Below are positions 1 to 8,312 of a DNA stretch of 64,000 nt, piece by piece; position 1 is the stretch's first letter; each line of letters opens with the position of its first letter. The position numbers and the translations under genes are program-made. The notes beneath the pieces are model-generated. The model was not told the DNA's origin and did no database searches. It saw only the letters and a program-made list of their open reading frames with translations. The stretch comes from Bacillota bacterium (GTDB taxonomy: Bacteria > Bacillota > Clostridia > Christensenellales > UMGS416): assembly GCA_023435705.1 (NCBI GenBank), contig JAEYRH010000004.1, positions 160,872 to 224,871 on the forward strand, read 5' to 3'.

Positions 1-435
1 AATTTCAACGGCATCACAAGCAAGCATGGTGCCCATTTCATCCTTCGCGTGGACAAGGTGCTGATGAAGGAGCGCCACTACGACGCCATCGTCAATGGCG
101 TGTCCTCCGGGCGGTTCCCCCGGGTGCCGGTGGACTACGGCTACCGTGACAGCAAGAATTTCTGGTATACACCAATGCCGCGGCCCATCGCCGAGCCAAT
201 CCCGAAAACCAAAGGCATCAGCCTGGACACAGTGGTCTATGCGGCTGCCCGCATTGACCCGGACGTGCAGTTCACCCGCGAAGCCTGCGCCAAACTGGTC
301 AAGGTGCCCCGCGTGTTTTTAAACACGGTGCTGGGCGGGTGTGTGAAGTGGGCAAAGGAGAACAGCGTGTGCCTGATTACACCGGAGCACATCGACCGGA
401 TCAATGACAAACGGGATCGGGAAAAGGGCCGCTGA
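1..435 (+). CDS. Partial protein with PCP_red-like C-terminal domain
   Basis: The reading frame is open from the first base of the window, so the N-terminus is missing; 144 residues are visible. The last ~55 residues (from VQFTREACAKL through WAKENSVCLITPEHID) have the helical pattern of the PCP_red domain, known from the C-terminus of protochlorophyllide reductase subunit B and from stand-alone Fe-S-associated proteins in anaerobes. No cysteine cluster is visible in the remaining part, so the enzymatic role cannot be stated. The first 70 residues were not recognised. It ends 27 bases before corA. The domain assignment is by eye. Confidence 0.5.
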   Translation, partial: NFNGITSKHGAHFILRVDKVLMKERHYDAIVNGVSSGRFPRVPVDYGYRDSKNFWYTPMPRPIAEPIPKTKGISLDTVVYAAARIDPDVQFTREACAKLVKVPRVFLNTVLGGCVKWAKENSVCLITPEHIDRINDKRDREKGR

Positions 436-462
436 ACTAAGTGCTGCAAACGGAAGGCCACC

Positions 463-1560
463 ATGAAAAAGCACAAAAAGAACACCAAAGCCTCTCAAAT
501 CACCCCCCGCCGCAAACCCTTTCGCCAGACCTACGGCCTGCCGCCGGGCAGCCTGGTGCATGTGGGCGAAGTGAAGACCGAGGGCTCGGCCCTCTCGCTG
601 ATCCGCTACTCGGACAAGTTCTTTGAGGCGCAGGCCATCGGCATCGGCGAGATCCCCAACCCGGACAGCGACCCCGCCACGGTGCAGTGGGTCAACGTGG
701 AGGGCCTGGCCGACGTGGCGGTGCTGGAGGCCGTGGGCAAGCGCTTCGGCCTGCACCCCCTGGTGCTGGAAGACATTTTGAACACCGAGCAGCGCCCCAA
801 GCTGGAGGACTACGGCAGCTACGCCTGCGCCGTGGTGAAGGTGCTGAGCCGGGCACCCGACGGCGGCCTGCTTGTGGAGCAGGAAAGCCTGGTGCTGGGC
901 GACGGCTTCGTGCTGAGCTTCTCCGAGCGCGACACCGATCTTTTCCAGCCGGTGATTGAGCGCCTGCGCAAGGATATGGGCCGCATCCGGCGCGAAGGGG
1001 CAGACTACCTGTTTTACTCGCTGCTGGATGTGATCGTGGACGATTACTTTGTGGTGCTGGAGGAACTGGGCGAGCAAATCGAGGACGCCGAGGACGAGCT
1101 GGTGGCAAAGCCCTCATCCGACACCTTGCGGCAGATCTACACAATGAAGCGCTGCATGCTGCTGCTGCACAAGGCCGTGTGGCCCTTCCGCGAAGTGGTG
1201 GGGGCGCTGAGCCGGGGCGGCACCAGCCTGTTGAAAGAGGAAACCGGAATCTATCTGCGCGACCTGTATGACCATGTGATCCAGGTAATGGAGATTGCGG
1301 ACACCCAGCGGGACATCCTCTCCGGCATGCTGGACATCTATTTGTCCTCAACAAGCAACCGCATGAACGAGGTCATGAAGGTGCTCACGATCATCTCCAC
1401 GATCTTTATGCCATTGAGCTTTCTCGCCGGGGTGTATGGCATGAACTTCCAGCACATGCCGGAGCTTGACAAGCCCTGGGCCTATCCGGCGGTGTGGGGT
1501 GTGATGGCGCTGGTGGCAGGATTGATGCTGGTGTATTTCAAGAGGAAGAAGTGGTGGTGA
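463..1560 (+). CDS. corA: CorA-family magnesium/divalent cation transporter
   Basis: 365 residues, normal for CorA. A long cytoplasmic N-terminal domain (motif HPLVLEDILNTEQRPKLE at about 100-120) is followed by a helical stalk and two C-terminal membrane segments. The signature YGMNF sits at the end of the first membrane segment near residue 325, and the protein ends in a basic tail (FKRKKWW). The family forms a homopentameric Mg2+ channel in the cytoplasmic membrane. The chosen ATG has a GGAAGG-like ribosome binding site just upstream. A palindromic GC-rich repeat follows the stop codon. Confidence 0.93.
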   Translation: MKKHKKNTKASQITPRRKPFRQTYGLPPGSLVHVGEVKTEGSALSLIRYSDKFFEAQAIGIGEIPNPDSDPATVQWVNVEGLADVAVLEAVGKRFGLHPLVLEDILNTEQRPKLEDYGSYACAVVKVLSRAPDGGLLVEQESLVLGDGFVLSFSERDTDLFQPVIERLRKDMGRIRREGADYLFYSLLDVIVDDYFVVLEELGEQIEDAEDELVAKPSSDTLRQIYTMKRCMLLLHKAVWPFREVVGALSRGGTSLLKEETGIYLRDLYDHVIQVMEIADTQRDILSGMLDIYLSSTSNRMNEVMKVLTIISTIFMPLSFLAGVYGMNFQHMPELDKPWAYPAVWGVMALVAGLMLVYFKRKKWW

Positions 1561-1561
1561 A

Positions 1562-1605
1562 CCCTCACCCCGTGCCCCTCCACCATGGGATTGGGGGAGG
1601 GGGAC
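1562..1605. repeat. Palindromic intergenic repeat, copy 1
   Basis: CCCTCACCCC...CCATGGGATTGGGGGAGGGGG element immediately after corA. The C-rich and G-rich arms can pair. The same element occurs near 16722 and 18421, and in a divergent form near 59716. Confidence 0.7.
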
Positions 1606-1619
1606 AAGTTTACCTAAGA

Positions 1620-2516
1620 CTATAACTTCATCTCCCAAAACGTCTCCGTGCTATAAGGCGCAAACCCAATGCCATAGTAAAACTGCTGGCTGGAGCCCAC
1701 AAAGGCCCGCCTGGCCCCGAGCTCGCCGCAGCGCTTCACACCCTCCAGTACGGCGGCGCGGCCCATCCCCATGCGGCGGTAGCGCGGGTCGGTGGCCACC
1801 GGCTCCACCAGCGCGTTGTCGGTGCCAGGCTCATACCACATGCCGCAGAAGGACACAAACTGGCCGTCCGGCGCCTCCACCGCGATTTTGAGCGACAGGT
1901 TCACGCTGGGGCCGGACACGCTGACGCGCCGCTCCTCCATCGCCTCCGCCGTCTGAGGCGGGTGGTCGCCGTGGTTGAAGCCGCGCCACAGCACCTGGTT
2001 ATATTTGCCCATATCAAACTGGTCGGCCAGGCTCACGATCCGAAAGCCCTCCGGCAGGCTGTAGGACACCGCCTCCGGCGAATACTCCAGCACGGCGTTG
2101 TGTTCCTTTTCCTGTGTGGCGCGGAAGCCCATCTGCCAGGCCGCCTGCTGAAACTGGCGGTCGCCATCAGGGATCAGCACCTTGACGGAGCCATCCTTGG
2201 CCATATTGTCACGGGTGTGGCGGAGCATGTCCGGCTTGAGGCAGCCATATCGGAGATCCACGACAGGCCATGCCATCCCCAACCCCTGCTCATAGGCCAT
2301 CAGCGCAACGATCTGGCCGTCGTCCTCCCAGAGACCCATGCGGGAAAGGTTTGCAGTGTCCAGATAGGGCAGCGAGAAGCCCCACTCCCATCGGCCCCAG
2401 TGGAAGCCGGGGGTGGTGGGCACGGGCTCATTCACCCGCAGCAGGAATTCGCGCACGCGGTGGTAGTCCTCGGTGAAGCCGGGGGTTGCGGTGTAATTGC
2501 GGAATGTCGCGGTCAT
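1620..2516 (-). CDS. GNAT-family N-acetyltransferase
   Basis: 298 residues. The C-terminal half carries the GNAT acetyl-CoA binding pattern VEPVATDPRYRRMGMGRAAV followed by a typical GFAPYSTETFW end; the N-terminal half looks like a second, degenerate GNAT fold. Substrate unknown. The ATG at 2516 is preferred over the ATG six bases upstream because it lies seven bases from GGGAG. The gene sits directly behind a structured leader with an intrinsic terminator (2532-2735), so its expression is probably controlled by readthrough. Confidence 0.8.
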   Translation of the reverse strand: MTATFRNYTATPGFTEDYHRVREFLLRVNEPVPTTPGFHWGRWEWGFSLPYLDTANLSRMGLWEDDGQIVALMAYEQGLGMAWPVVDLRYGCLKPDMLRHTRDNMAKDGSVKVLIPDGDRQFQQAAWQMGFRATQEKEHNAVLEYSPEAVSYSLPEGFRIVSLADQFDMGKYNQVLWRGFNHGDHPPQTAEAMEERRVSVSGPSVNLSLKIAVEAPDGQFVSFCGMWYEPGTDNALVEPVATDPRYRRMGMGRAAVLEGVKRCGELGARRAFVGSSQQFYYGIGFAPYSTETFWEMKL

Positions 2517-2531
2517 CGTCATTCTCCCTTC

Positions 2532-2735
2532 AAAAATAAAAGTCCCTTTCCGCCGAAGGAAAAGGACCGCAAGCAAACAGCACAAGACCCATGACTACTA
2601 GTCAGGCGTGATGATTTCCGGCGACCTGCTTTCCCAACGGCGCGGCCAGACAGGCCATCGGCCTGCCCCCTTGGCAGCACACGTTCCTTCGCAGATCACA
2701 GAATCATCTTCCCACCCCTTTGAATCAATGACCAA
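2532..2735 (-). ncRNA. Candidate structured 5' leader / attenuator upstream of the GNAT gene
   Basis: Read on the minus strand, a promoter (TTGACA at 2764-2759, 17 bases, CATGCT at 2741-2736) is followed by a long hairpin-rich segment. GATGATT pairs with AATCATC and GATCTGC with GCAGGTC, enclosing short GC hairpins; a TGACT-AGT-AGTCA hairpin follows. The segment ends in a strong terminator (stem GTCCTTTTCC / GGAAAGGGAC, then TTTTATTTTT) located just before the ribosome binding site of the acetyltransferase. I could not match it to a riboswitch or T-box class: no T-box TGGNACCGCG element, no B12 box. It may be a cis-regulator or a free small RNA. Confidence 0.5.
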
Positions 2736-2764
2736 AGCATGGCACAACCGGCATGTTTTGTCAA
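2736..2764 (-). promoter_or_regulatory. Probable sigma-70/A promoter for leader and GNAT gene
   Basis: Perfect -35 TTGACA, 17-base spacer, weaker -10 CATGCT on the minus strand. Confidence 0.5.
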
Positions 2765-2837
2765 TAGTCATAAGCCGTTTGAGGGCAGCGTCCGTGGGCA
2801 TCTATTAGTTATACATCCTGAGAAAGAGGTATTCTTC

Positions 2838-3239
2838 ATGCAGTGGAACACAACAATGGCCGTGGGCGTGGGCTTGATTGACGACCAGCACAAGGAGCTG
2901 TTTGCGCGCATAGATTCTTTTCATGACGCGATCAAGACCGGATATGGCCGCGATGAAGTGTTGAAAGTGATGGCATTCATGCAGGACTACACGGTGACGC
3001 ACTTCACCGCCGAGGAAGGCCTGCAGCGCAAGCACAACTACCCCAAGTATTTCGAACACAAGAAACTGCACGACGCCTTTGTGAAAGACATCAACGCCAT
3101 GAAAACAGACATTGAGACAAACGGCGTGACCGTGGCCACCGGCCCCATGATGGCCATCACGCTCTCCAACTGGCTGCTCTCGCACATCAATGTGCATGAC
3201 AAGGCGCTGGGGCAATATTTACAGAGCCAGGGAGTCTAG
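2838..3239 (+). CDS. Bacteriohemerythrin
   Basis: 133 residues, the usual length for single-domain bacterial hemerythrin. Di-iron ligand motifs are in order: DDQHKEL, HFTAEE, the HKKLHDAF helix, and C-terminal HINVHDKALG. Family members bind O2 through a non-heme di-iron centre in the cytoplasm; in anaerobes they are thought to serve as O2 sensors or scavengers. The ATG at 2838 is chosen because the hemerythrin fold begins there (MQWNTTMAVGV) and AGAAAGAGG lies just upstream. A strong terminator follows, so it is probably monocistronic. Confidence 0.93.
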   Translation: MQWNTTMAVGVGLIDDQHKELFARIDSFHDAIKTGYGRDEVLKVMAFMQDYTVTHFTAEEGLQRKHNYPKYFEHKKLHDAFVKDINAMKTDIETNGVTVATGPMMAITLSNWLLSHINVHDKALGQYLQSQGV

Positions 3240-3265
3240 GCGGCACAGCAAATAGGCAATAAAGG

Positions 3266-3300
3266 AACCCCCGACCGGTGCGAATTGGTTGGGGGTTTTT
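3266..3300 (+). terminator. Rho-independent terminator after hemerythrin gene
   Basis: Stem AACCCCCGACC / GGTTGGGGGTT followed by a T run. Confidence 0.9.
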
Positions 3301-3377
3301 GCTCACCGGAAGCTCACATCGTTTCTGGCGTGGAGCTTTATTCTGGCTTGGAAGAGGAGCGGTGAGGCAGAGGAAAT

Positions 3378-5651
3378 TTATCTAGGATCCCAAATGACCT
3401 CACCTTTTTTATTGATGTAGCCAAATTTCTCTCCAGTAAATTCGCCCATCTCTACCTTGGCCACACCATTCTTGAATGGCCAGGCATAGGTATACTTGTG
3501 CTTAATGATTAGGTTTCCTTTGCGGTCAATATACCCATATTGCACTCTCTGCGGTGAATCGCTGCCCCAATTATACTGACCGATCGCACAAAGACCTTCA
3601 CTGAATGTACCTACTTCATCAGCACGCAGCGAAAATTCTTCATCACCGTCTTCATTCGCAAAATGAATATTTCCGTGATTGTCATTCCACCAAAGCAATC
3701 CGTCTCCGCAATAGCCACCATTAAGCACATCTTGAGCCACCGGCTTGCCTTGCTTGTTATAGATCGTTTTCTGCTGATATTCACCAACGTATGCCACACC
3801 TACTCCACCAACAGATGAATTTACAGTTTCGTATTGTGGTTCGACCGTGATCCTGCCTTTGTTATTCATGTATCCCCAGCCATTGGCTGTGGCAATTGCT
3901 GCGATACCACCTGAGAAATCCTCTGCATTATTTAGTTGAAACGGAATCACAACATTCCCTTGTTTATCTATGAACCCGAATTTACTTGTTTTGTCGTCCT
4001 GCACAGATGCAAGGTTTTCGTGGAAACTATGGGCAAAGAAGTAGGTCGGCTTAATTACCATGTTATAGTCTGCATCGAGATAACCCCATCGGCCTGTGCC
4101 ATCCTGAACAGCTGCAAGACCTTCGGAAAACTCAAGTATGCTTGCATAAACCGGCTCAGTTTCTACGATGCCTTGTTTGTTTACCACACCCCAGAGCATT
4201 TTGTTTTCGTCCGCGAAAAATGCTTTTCCAAAATGGAAATCTTCCAACCCATACTTTTCGGCTGCTGATGTAGAGCCAACCGGAAGTTGAATCACCATTT
4301 CATCCGACTCATTGATATATCCATGCGTGTTGCCGAGATCAACGCGGGCAAGCCCTTCGCTGAACGGCGATGCCCACGAGTACTTGAGTTGAATGACTAT
4401 TTCCCCAGCATGGTTTATGAAACCGTATTTCCCCTGTTCATTTTTCACAACAAGAAGGTCTGCGTCCGCATCAAGTGGGATTGTATCTGTAGTCGCAGCA
4501 GTGGCTGCGGGTGAGGCAGCAACGCTCGCGGTGCCAGGCTTGCCCTCCGGATTCCAGATGTATTCCCCTTTCAGATTGATATAACCGAATTTCCCATCAG
4601 GATCCTCTGTTAGTTGCACACGGGCAACCCCATTGTGAAATGAATCCGCATGATGGAAACTGTATCCGATCACCAAATCGCCGCTGATATTGATATACCC
4701 GTATTGCTGATAAGACTCGGTCTCCCCATAATATGGCTTGCTAACCGGGCAAAGCCCTTCGCTGAATGTGCCGGCGCAGTCGCCTTCAAGTGCGAATCTC
4801 ACTTTCCCACTGTTATCAAAAAACGTTAACCGGTTAAAGTCTGTCACCCAATGGATGCCTTCACCACAGTAGCCGCCCGTGACCATTTCATCAAAAAGCC
4901 TCTTGCCTGTTTTATCAATCACGGCAGCAGTTTGTAAATCCTCAGAAGTATTGACGATGGCAATTCCATCAAAAAAGCCTTCAGTAGAGTAAAATTTGAA
5001 TGGAATTACCAATTCGCCGGAGCCATCAATAAAGCCCCACATGCCGGTCGATTTGTCTTGCACTGCCGCCATATCGTTCTGGAAATCCATTGCTTGCGCA
5101 TATTGGGGCTGTATTTCAAAAAGCCCATTTGTATTCACATATCCCACCAAATCTGTATCTGGATCAAATTTAGGCGAGAGGCTTATGGTCGTCTCGCTGC
5201 CTTCTGTCTTTGTATTGAATCTATCATAAGGAGATACCCAATCGGAAGGCGGCAAGGCCTCGTTTCCACTTTTATCTATATATATAAATTTATGATCAGC
5301 TGATAAGCATTCGGCATACCCGTTGTAAAAGTCTCCAAGAAGTTCATATTTGGGTTTTATTACGATTTGACCAGTTTTATCAATATAACCCCATTGATTG
5401 CTAAAATAAACCCTGGCCAATCCATCACTAAAATCATGTGCAGAATCAAATTGTGGCTGGATTACGATGTTTCCATGATAGTCAATATATCCATATTTCC
5501 CTTTGGCATCCTTAACCGGCAGCAAGTCACTATCCGGATTTAGCGTGTCATAATCTACTTGTGGATTTCGATCCAGAATTTGTTTGAATCCACACCCAGA
5601 AAACCCCATAATGATCATAATACAAAAGGATATAAGCACAACTTTCTTCAT
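3378..5651 (-). CDS. Secreted WG-repeat lipoprotein
   Basis: 757 residues. The N-terminus is a lipoprotein signal (MKKVVLISFCIMIIMGFSGC, lipid-modified Cys at residue 20). The rest is a chain of WG/YG beta-repeats (YGYIDYHGNIVIQPQFDSA, WGYIDKTGQIVIKPKYE and so on), a family expected to fold as an extended beta structure or propeller on the cell surface. The protein consists of two tandem halves, each ending in a GGYCG(E/D)G block and a final YGYI repeat, separated by an Ala/Thr-rich spacer near residue 390. Function unknown. The start at 5651 is preferred because it begins the signal peptide. Base composition is more AT-rich than its neighbours. Confidence 0.85.
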   Translation of the reverse strand: MKKVVLISFCIMIIMGFSGCGFKQILDRNPQVDYDTLNPDSDLLPVKDAKGKYGYIDYHGNIVIQPQFDSAHDFSDGLARVYFSNQWGYIDKTGQIVIKPKYELLGDFYNGYAECLSADHKFIYIDKSGNEALPPSDWVSPYDRFNTKTEGSETTISLSPKFDPDTDLVGYVNTNGLFEIQPQYAQAMDFQNDMAAVQDKSTGMWGFIDGSGELVIPFKFYSTEGFFDGIAIVNTSEDLQTAAVIDKTGKRLFDEMVTGGYCGEGIHWVTDFNRLTFFDNSGKVRFALEGDCAGTFSEGLCPVSKPYYGETESYQQYGYINISGDLVIGYSFHHADSFHNGVARVQLTEDPDGKFGYINLKGEYIWNPEGKPGTASVAASPAATAATTDTIPLDADADLLVVKNEQGKYGFINHAGEIVIQLKYSWASPFSEGLARVDLGNTHGYINESDEMVIQLPVGSTSAAEKYGLEDFHFGKAFFADENKMLWGVVNKQGIVETEPVYASILEFSEGLAAVQDGTGRWGYLDADYNMVIKPTYFFAHSFHENLASVQDDKTSKFGFIDKQGNVVIPFQLNNAEDFSGGIAAIATANGWGYMNNKGRITVEPQYETVNSSVGGVGVAYVGEYQQKTIYNKQGKPVAQDVLNGGYCGDGLLWWNDNHGNIHFANEDGDEEFSLRADEVGTFSEGLCAIGQYNWGSDSPQRVQYGYIDRKGNLIIKHKYTYAWPFKNGVAKVEMGEFTGEKFGYINKKGEVIWDPR

Positions 5652-5805
5652 GTCTATCCCCACTGAAAATGTCTTATTAAGTAACATAATTGTAATATTA
5701 ACCTATCTCAATCATCTATGCAATGCCCCCGCCACAACCTTTGCACATTATCCAGCAAAAAAATCCTATCCCAACACTGCATCCTGTGGTATCATTACAC
5801 CCAAC

Positions 5806-5976
5806 TGAATACCCCAATGGGTGCCCTAGCGGGAAACCGCCACGGGCTTAATAGGGAAGGCGGTGCAAATCCGCCGCAGCCCCCGCTACTGTGAGGGAAG
5901 ACAAACCCGGCAAACCACTGTGCAAACGGGAAGGGCCGGGGGAGGATGACTCCCAAGCCAGGAGACCTACCCAGCA
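5806..5976 (+). ncRNA. Cobalamin riboswitch
   Basis: Contains the conserved blocks in order: GGTGCCC, AATAGGGAAGGCGGTGCAAATCCGCC, GCAGCCCCCGCTACTGTGA, and the B12 box AGCCAGGAGACCT. It lies upstream of a BtuF-like lipoprotein gene and is followed by an intrinsic terminator just before that gene's ribosome binding site, so control by transcription attenuation is likely. Confidence 0.95.
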
Positions 5977-6094
5977 GTGTCGATGGCGCAGCCAGCGATA
6001 CGAGCGGAACCGCTTGCGGTTCTGCGTTTTGGGGTTTATGGCCATGCTTCGGAGGGAAGCGGGCGCCGGAAAACCTGCATCGGTTTTTTTGCGT

Positions 6095-6131
6095 ATCGCC
6101 CTCCCGCCTGGCCGGAGGGCGATATTTTATT
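6095..6131 (+). terminator. Attenuator terminator of the cobalamin riboswitch
   Basis: Stem ATCGCCCTCC / GGAGGGCGAT followed by ATTTTATT, ending at the ribosome binding site of the downstream gene. Confidence 0.85.
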
Positions 6132-6150
6132 CAAGGAGGAACCCAAACCG

Positions 6151-7128
6151 ATGAAGAAGCAATTCACACTGCTGCTTACCCTGCTGCTGGCACTTTCGCT
6201 GGCCGCCTGCGCCGCACCGGCCCCCACTGCCGCGCCCACCGTGGAGGCAACCATTGAGCCAACCGCAGAACCCACCGCCACCACTGCAACGGCCCCCGAG
6301 GCCGGTCTCATGGACTTTTTGGGCGAAACCATCACGCTGGAGCAATACCCGGAAACACTGGTCTCCCTGTCTCCGGCCAACACAGAGACTGTGTTCGCGC
6401 TGGGACTGGGGGCAAAGCTCGTGGGTGTGGACTCGGTCTCCGATTACCCGGAGGAGGCAAAAGCCATCGCCCGGGTCGGCGACTTCAACGGCCCCAACCT
6501 GGAGGCCATCGCCGCGCTGAAGCCGGCCCTGGTGCTGGGCGGCAACAAGCTGCAGAAGGATGCCATCGATAAGGTGAAGGGCATTGGTATCCCCACCGTG
6601 GCCGCTGAGGCCACAACATATGACGATGTGTTTGCAAGCATTGAGCTCATTGGCAAGCTCACCGGCACCGAAGCCAAGGCCGCCGAAGTGATTGCCGATA
6701 TGAAATCCAAGGAGAAGGCCGTGCTGGACGCCGTGGCTGGGGCCCAAAACGGCAAGACCGTGTATTTCGCAATGTGTTGGGGCGAGGCCGGCAACTGGAC
6801 CGCCGGGCCCGGCACTTTCCCCTATGAGTTCATCACCAAGTGCGGCGGCAAGCCCATCACAGAGGGCGCGCCGGTGGCCTGGGTGAACCTGAGCACTGAG
6901 GAGCTTGTGGCCAAAGACCCGGACATCATCCTGCTGTCCAGTGACTTCGGCGACCCGGAAAGCTTCAAGACCGGCGACGCCTACAAAAACCTGAAGGCTG
7001 TGAAAAACGGCAATGTCTATGTGGTGGACGCCAACCTGTGCAGCCGCCCGGGCCCGCGCATGATTGACGGGCTGAGGCAGTTCGCGCAGTTTATCACAGG
7101 CCTGACGATCAAATTCCCCGGCGAATAA
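6151..7128 (+). CDS. ABC-transporter substrate-binding lipoprotein, probably cobalamin (BtuF-like)
   Basis: 325 residues. Lipoprotein signal (LALSLAACAAP), an Ala/Thr/Pro spacer to about residue 50, then a class III periplasmic-binding (BtuF/FhuD) fold starting ETITLEQYPETLVSLSPANTE. The upstream cobalamin riboswitch points to corrinoid as ligand; the family also binds siderophores and heme. No permease or ATPase gene is adjacent, so it must share components encoded elsewhere. The ATG at 6151 has a perfect AAGGAGGA site; the longer frame runs back into the riboswitch and is rejected. A terminator follows. Confidence 0.88.
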   Translation: MKKQFTLLLTLLLALSLAACAAPAPTAAPTVEATIEPTAEPTATTATAPEAGLMDFLGETITLEQYPETLVSLSPANTETVFALGLGAKLVGVDSVSDYPEEAKAIARVGDFNGPNLEAIAALKPALVLGGNKLQKDAIDKVKGIGIPTVAAEATTYDDVFASIELIGKLTGTEAKAAEVIADMKSKEKAVLDAVAGAQNGKTVYFAMCWGEAGNWTAGPGTFPYEFITKCGGKPITEGAPVAWVNLSTEELVAKDPDIILLSSDFGDPESFKTGDAYKNLKAVKNGNVYVVDANLCSRPGPRMIDGLRQFAQFITGLTIKFPGE

Positions 7129-7152
7129 GCATTGATTAGCAAAAAGCAGGAG

Positions 7153-7197
7153 CAGCCGCCCCTTCCGTCGATTGACCGGAGGGGCGGCTGTATTTAT
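7153..7197 (+). terminator. Rho-independent terminator
   Basis: Stem CAGCCGCCCC / GGGGCGGCTG followed by TATTTATAAT, after the BtuF-like gene. Confidence 0.8.
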
Positions 7198-7234
7198 AAT
7201 GTTTTCCATGCGGCCTGAGCCGCAGGGAGGGACC

Positions 7235-8185
7235 ATGTCCAGGCAGGCATATCTGATCCGGGAGTTTTTAAGAAGAAACAACGTGAAGGAACGGGGCCGC
7301 GACCGCTCCCAGCTGCAGCGCCGTGCCCAGGATGACTTTGCGATGAAGGCCGCAATCCGCGCCCCCCGCGGCACTATGATGGAGCGGGACGAGGCCGCCG
7401 GCATGGACGCCCTGTGGGTGCGGGCCGAAGCCGTGCCCGAGGAGTGCACAAAGACGCTGCTTTATTTCCACGGCGGCGCGTTTTACAGCGGCTCCAGCGA
7501 GACCCACAAAGGCCTGGCCGCAGCCATATCCGAGGCATCCGGACTGCGCGCACTGCTGGTGGATTACCGCATGAGCCCCGAACACGCCTACCCCGCCGCC
7601 CACGAGGACGCACTGGCCGCCTACCGCTGGCTGCTTGCGCAGGGCGTGGCACCCGGTGACATCGCCCTGGGCGGCGACTCCGCCGGTGGCAACCTGGTGC
7701 TCTCCACACTGTTTTCCGCCCGCGACGAGGGGCTGCCCATGCCGGCCGCCGCGGTGCTGCTTTCGCCATGGCTCGATGTGGTGGACTATGCCGGTGACAC
7801 CCATGTGAGCATGCAGGATGACGACCCCTCCATTGACCTGGCGGCTCTGATGGCCGATGGCAAACTATACTTTGGCGAGGAGCCCGACAGCAGCCGCATC
7901 CGGCTGCTGGAGCGGAGCATGGCAGGCCTGCCGCCGCTTTTCATCCAGACCGGCGAGCTGGAGGTGCTGCTGAGCGACTCGGTCACGCTGGCCCAACGGG
8001 CCCGCGCCGACGGCGTGGAGGCCACGCTGCAGGTGTGGCCGGAGCTGTGGCATGTGTTTCAGGCACTCACGGCAATCCTGCCGGAGGCCCGGCAGGCCGT
8101 GGGGCACATTGGGGAATTCCTGGCGAAGAGGCTCAATGTGCAGCGGGATCCGGCTGACGGATTGATCCAGCCGTATTACCTATAA
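7235..8185 (+). CDS. Alpha/beta hydrolase, HSL-type esterase/acetylhydrolase
   Basis: 316 residues. Hallmarks of the hormone-sensitive lipase family: oxyanion motif YFHGGAF near residue 82, nucleophile motif GDSAGGN near residue 150, then an acid in the ELEVLLSDS segment and a catalytic His in WPELWHVF. These enzymes hydrolyse short-chain esters; the substrate is not predictable. The start is placed at 7235, six bases after GGGAGG. It is flanked by terminators on both sides, so it is monocistronic. Confidence 0.9.
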   Translation: MSRQAYLIREFLRRNNVKERGRDRSQLQRRAQDDFAMKAAIRAPRGTMMERDEAAGMDALWVRAEAVPEECTKTLLYFHGGAFYSGSSETHKGLAAAISEASGLRALLVDYRMSPEHAYPAAHEDALAAYRWLLAQGVAPGDIALGGDSAGGNLVLSTLFSARDEGLPMPAAAVLLSPWLDVVDYAGDTHVSMQDDDPSIDLAALMADGKLYFGEEPDSSRIRLLERSMAGLPPLFIQTGELEVLLSDSVTLAQRARADGVEATLQVWPELWHVFQALTAILPEARQAVGHIGEFLAKRLNVQRDPADGLIQPYYL

Positions 8186-8186
8186 G

Positions 8187-8218
8187 TAAAAGGGTTGCCG
8201 GTGTGCAACCCCTTTTCA
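8187..8218 (+). terminator. Rho-independent terminator
   Basis: AAAAGGGTTGC / GCAACCCCTTTT hairpin after the esterase gene. Confidence 0.85.
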
Positions 8219-8312
8219 TCTATCTTGCCAGGTGAATAAATTATCCGTTTTTGATGGAAACCATTGCCTATTCATCTCATCTTTGTAATACAATAGCTCT
8301 GAGGTGATCGCC

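Noticed and set aside
2588..2602. ACTAGT-type sequence (also TACTAG near 18628) suggesting cloning scars
   Set aside because: Short, and at 2588 part of a natural hairpin; contexts differ and no vector sequence accompanies it.
2598..2808. Overlapping short ORFs on both strands between the GNAT and hemerythrin genes
   Set aside because: No ribosome binding sites. The region is better explained as a promoter and structured leader.
6127..7449. 440-residue minus-strand ORF across the BtuF-like and esterase genes
   Set aside because: It spans two real genes and a terminator; composition is typical of an antisense frame.
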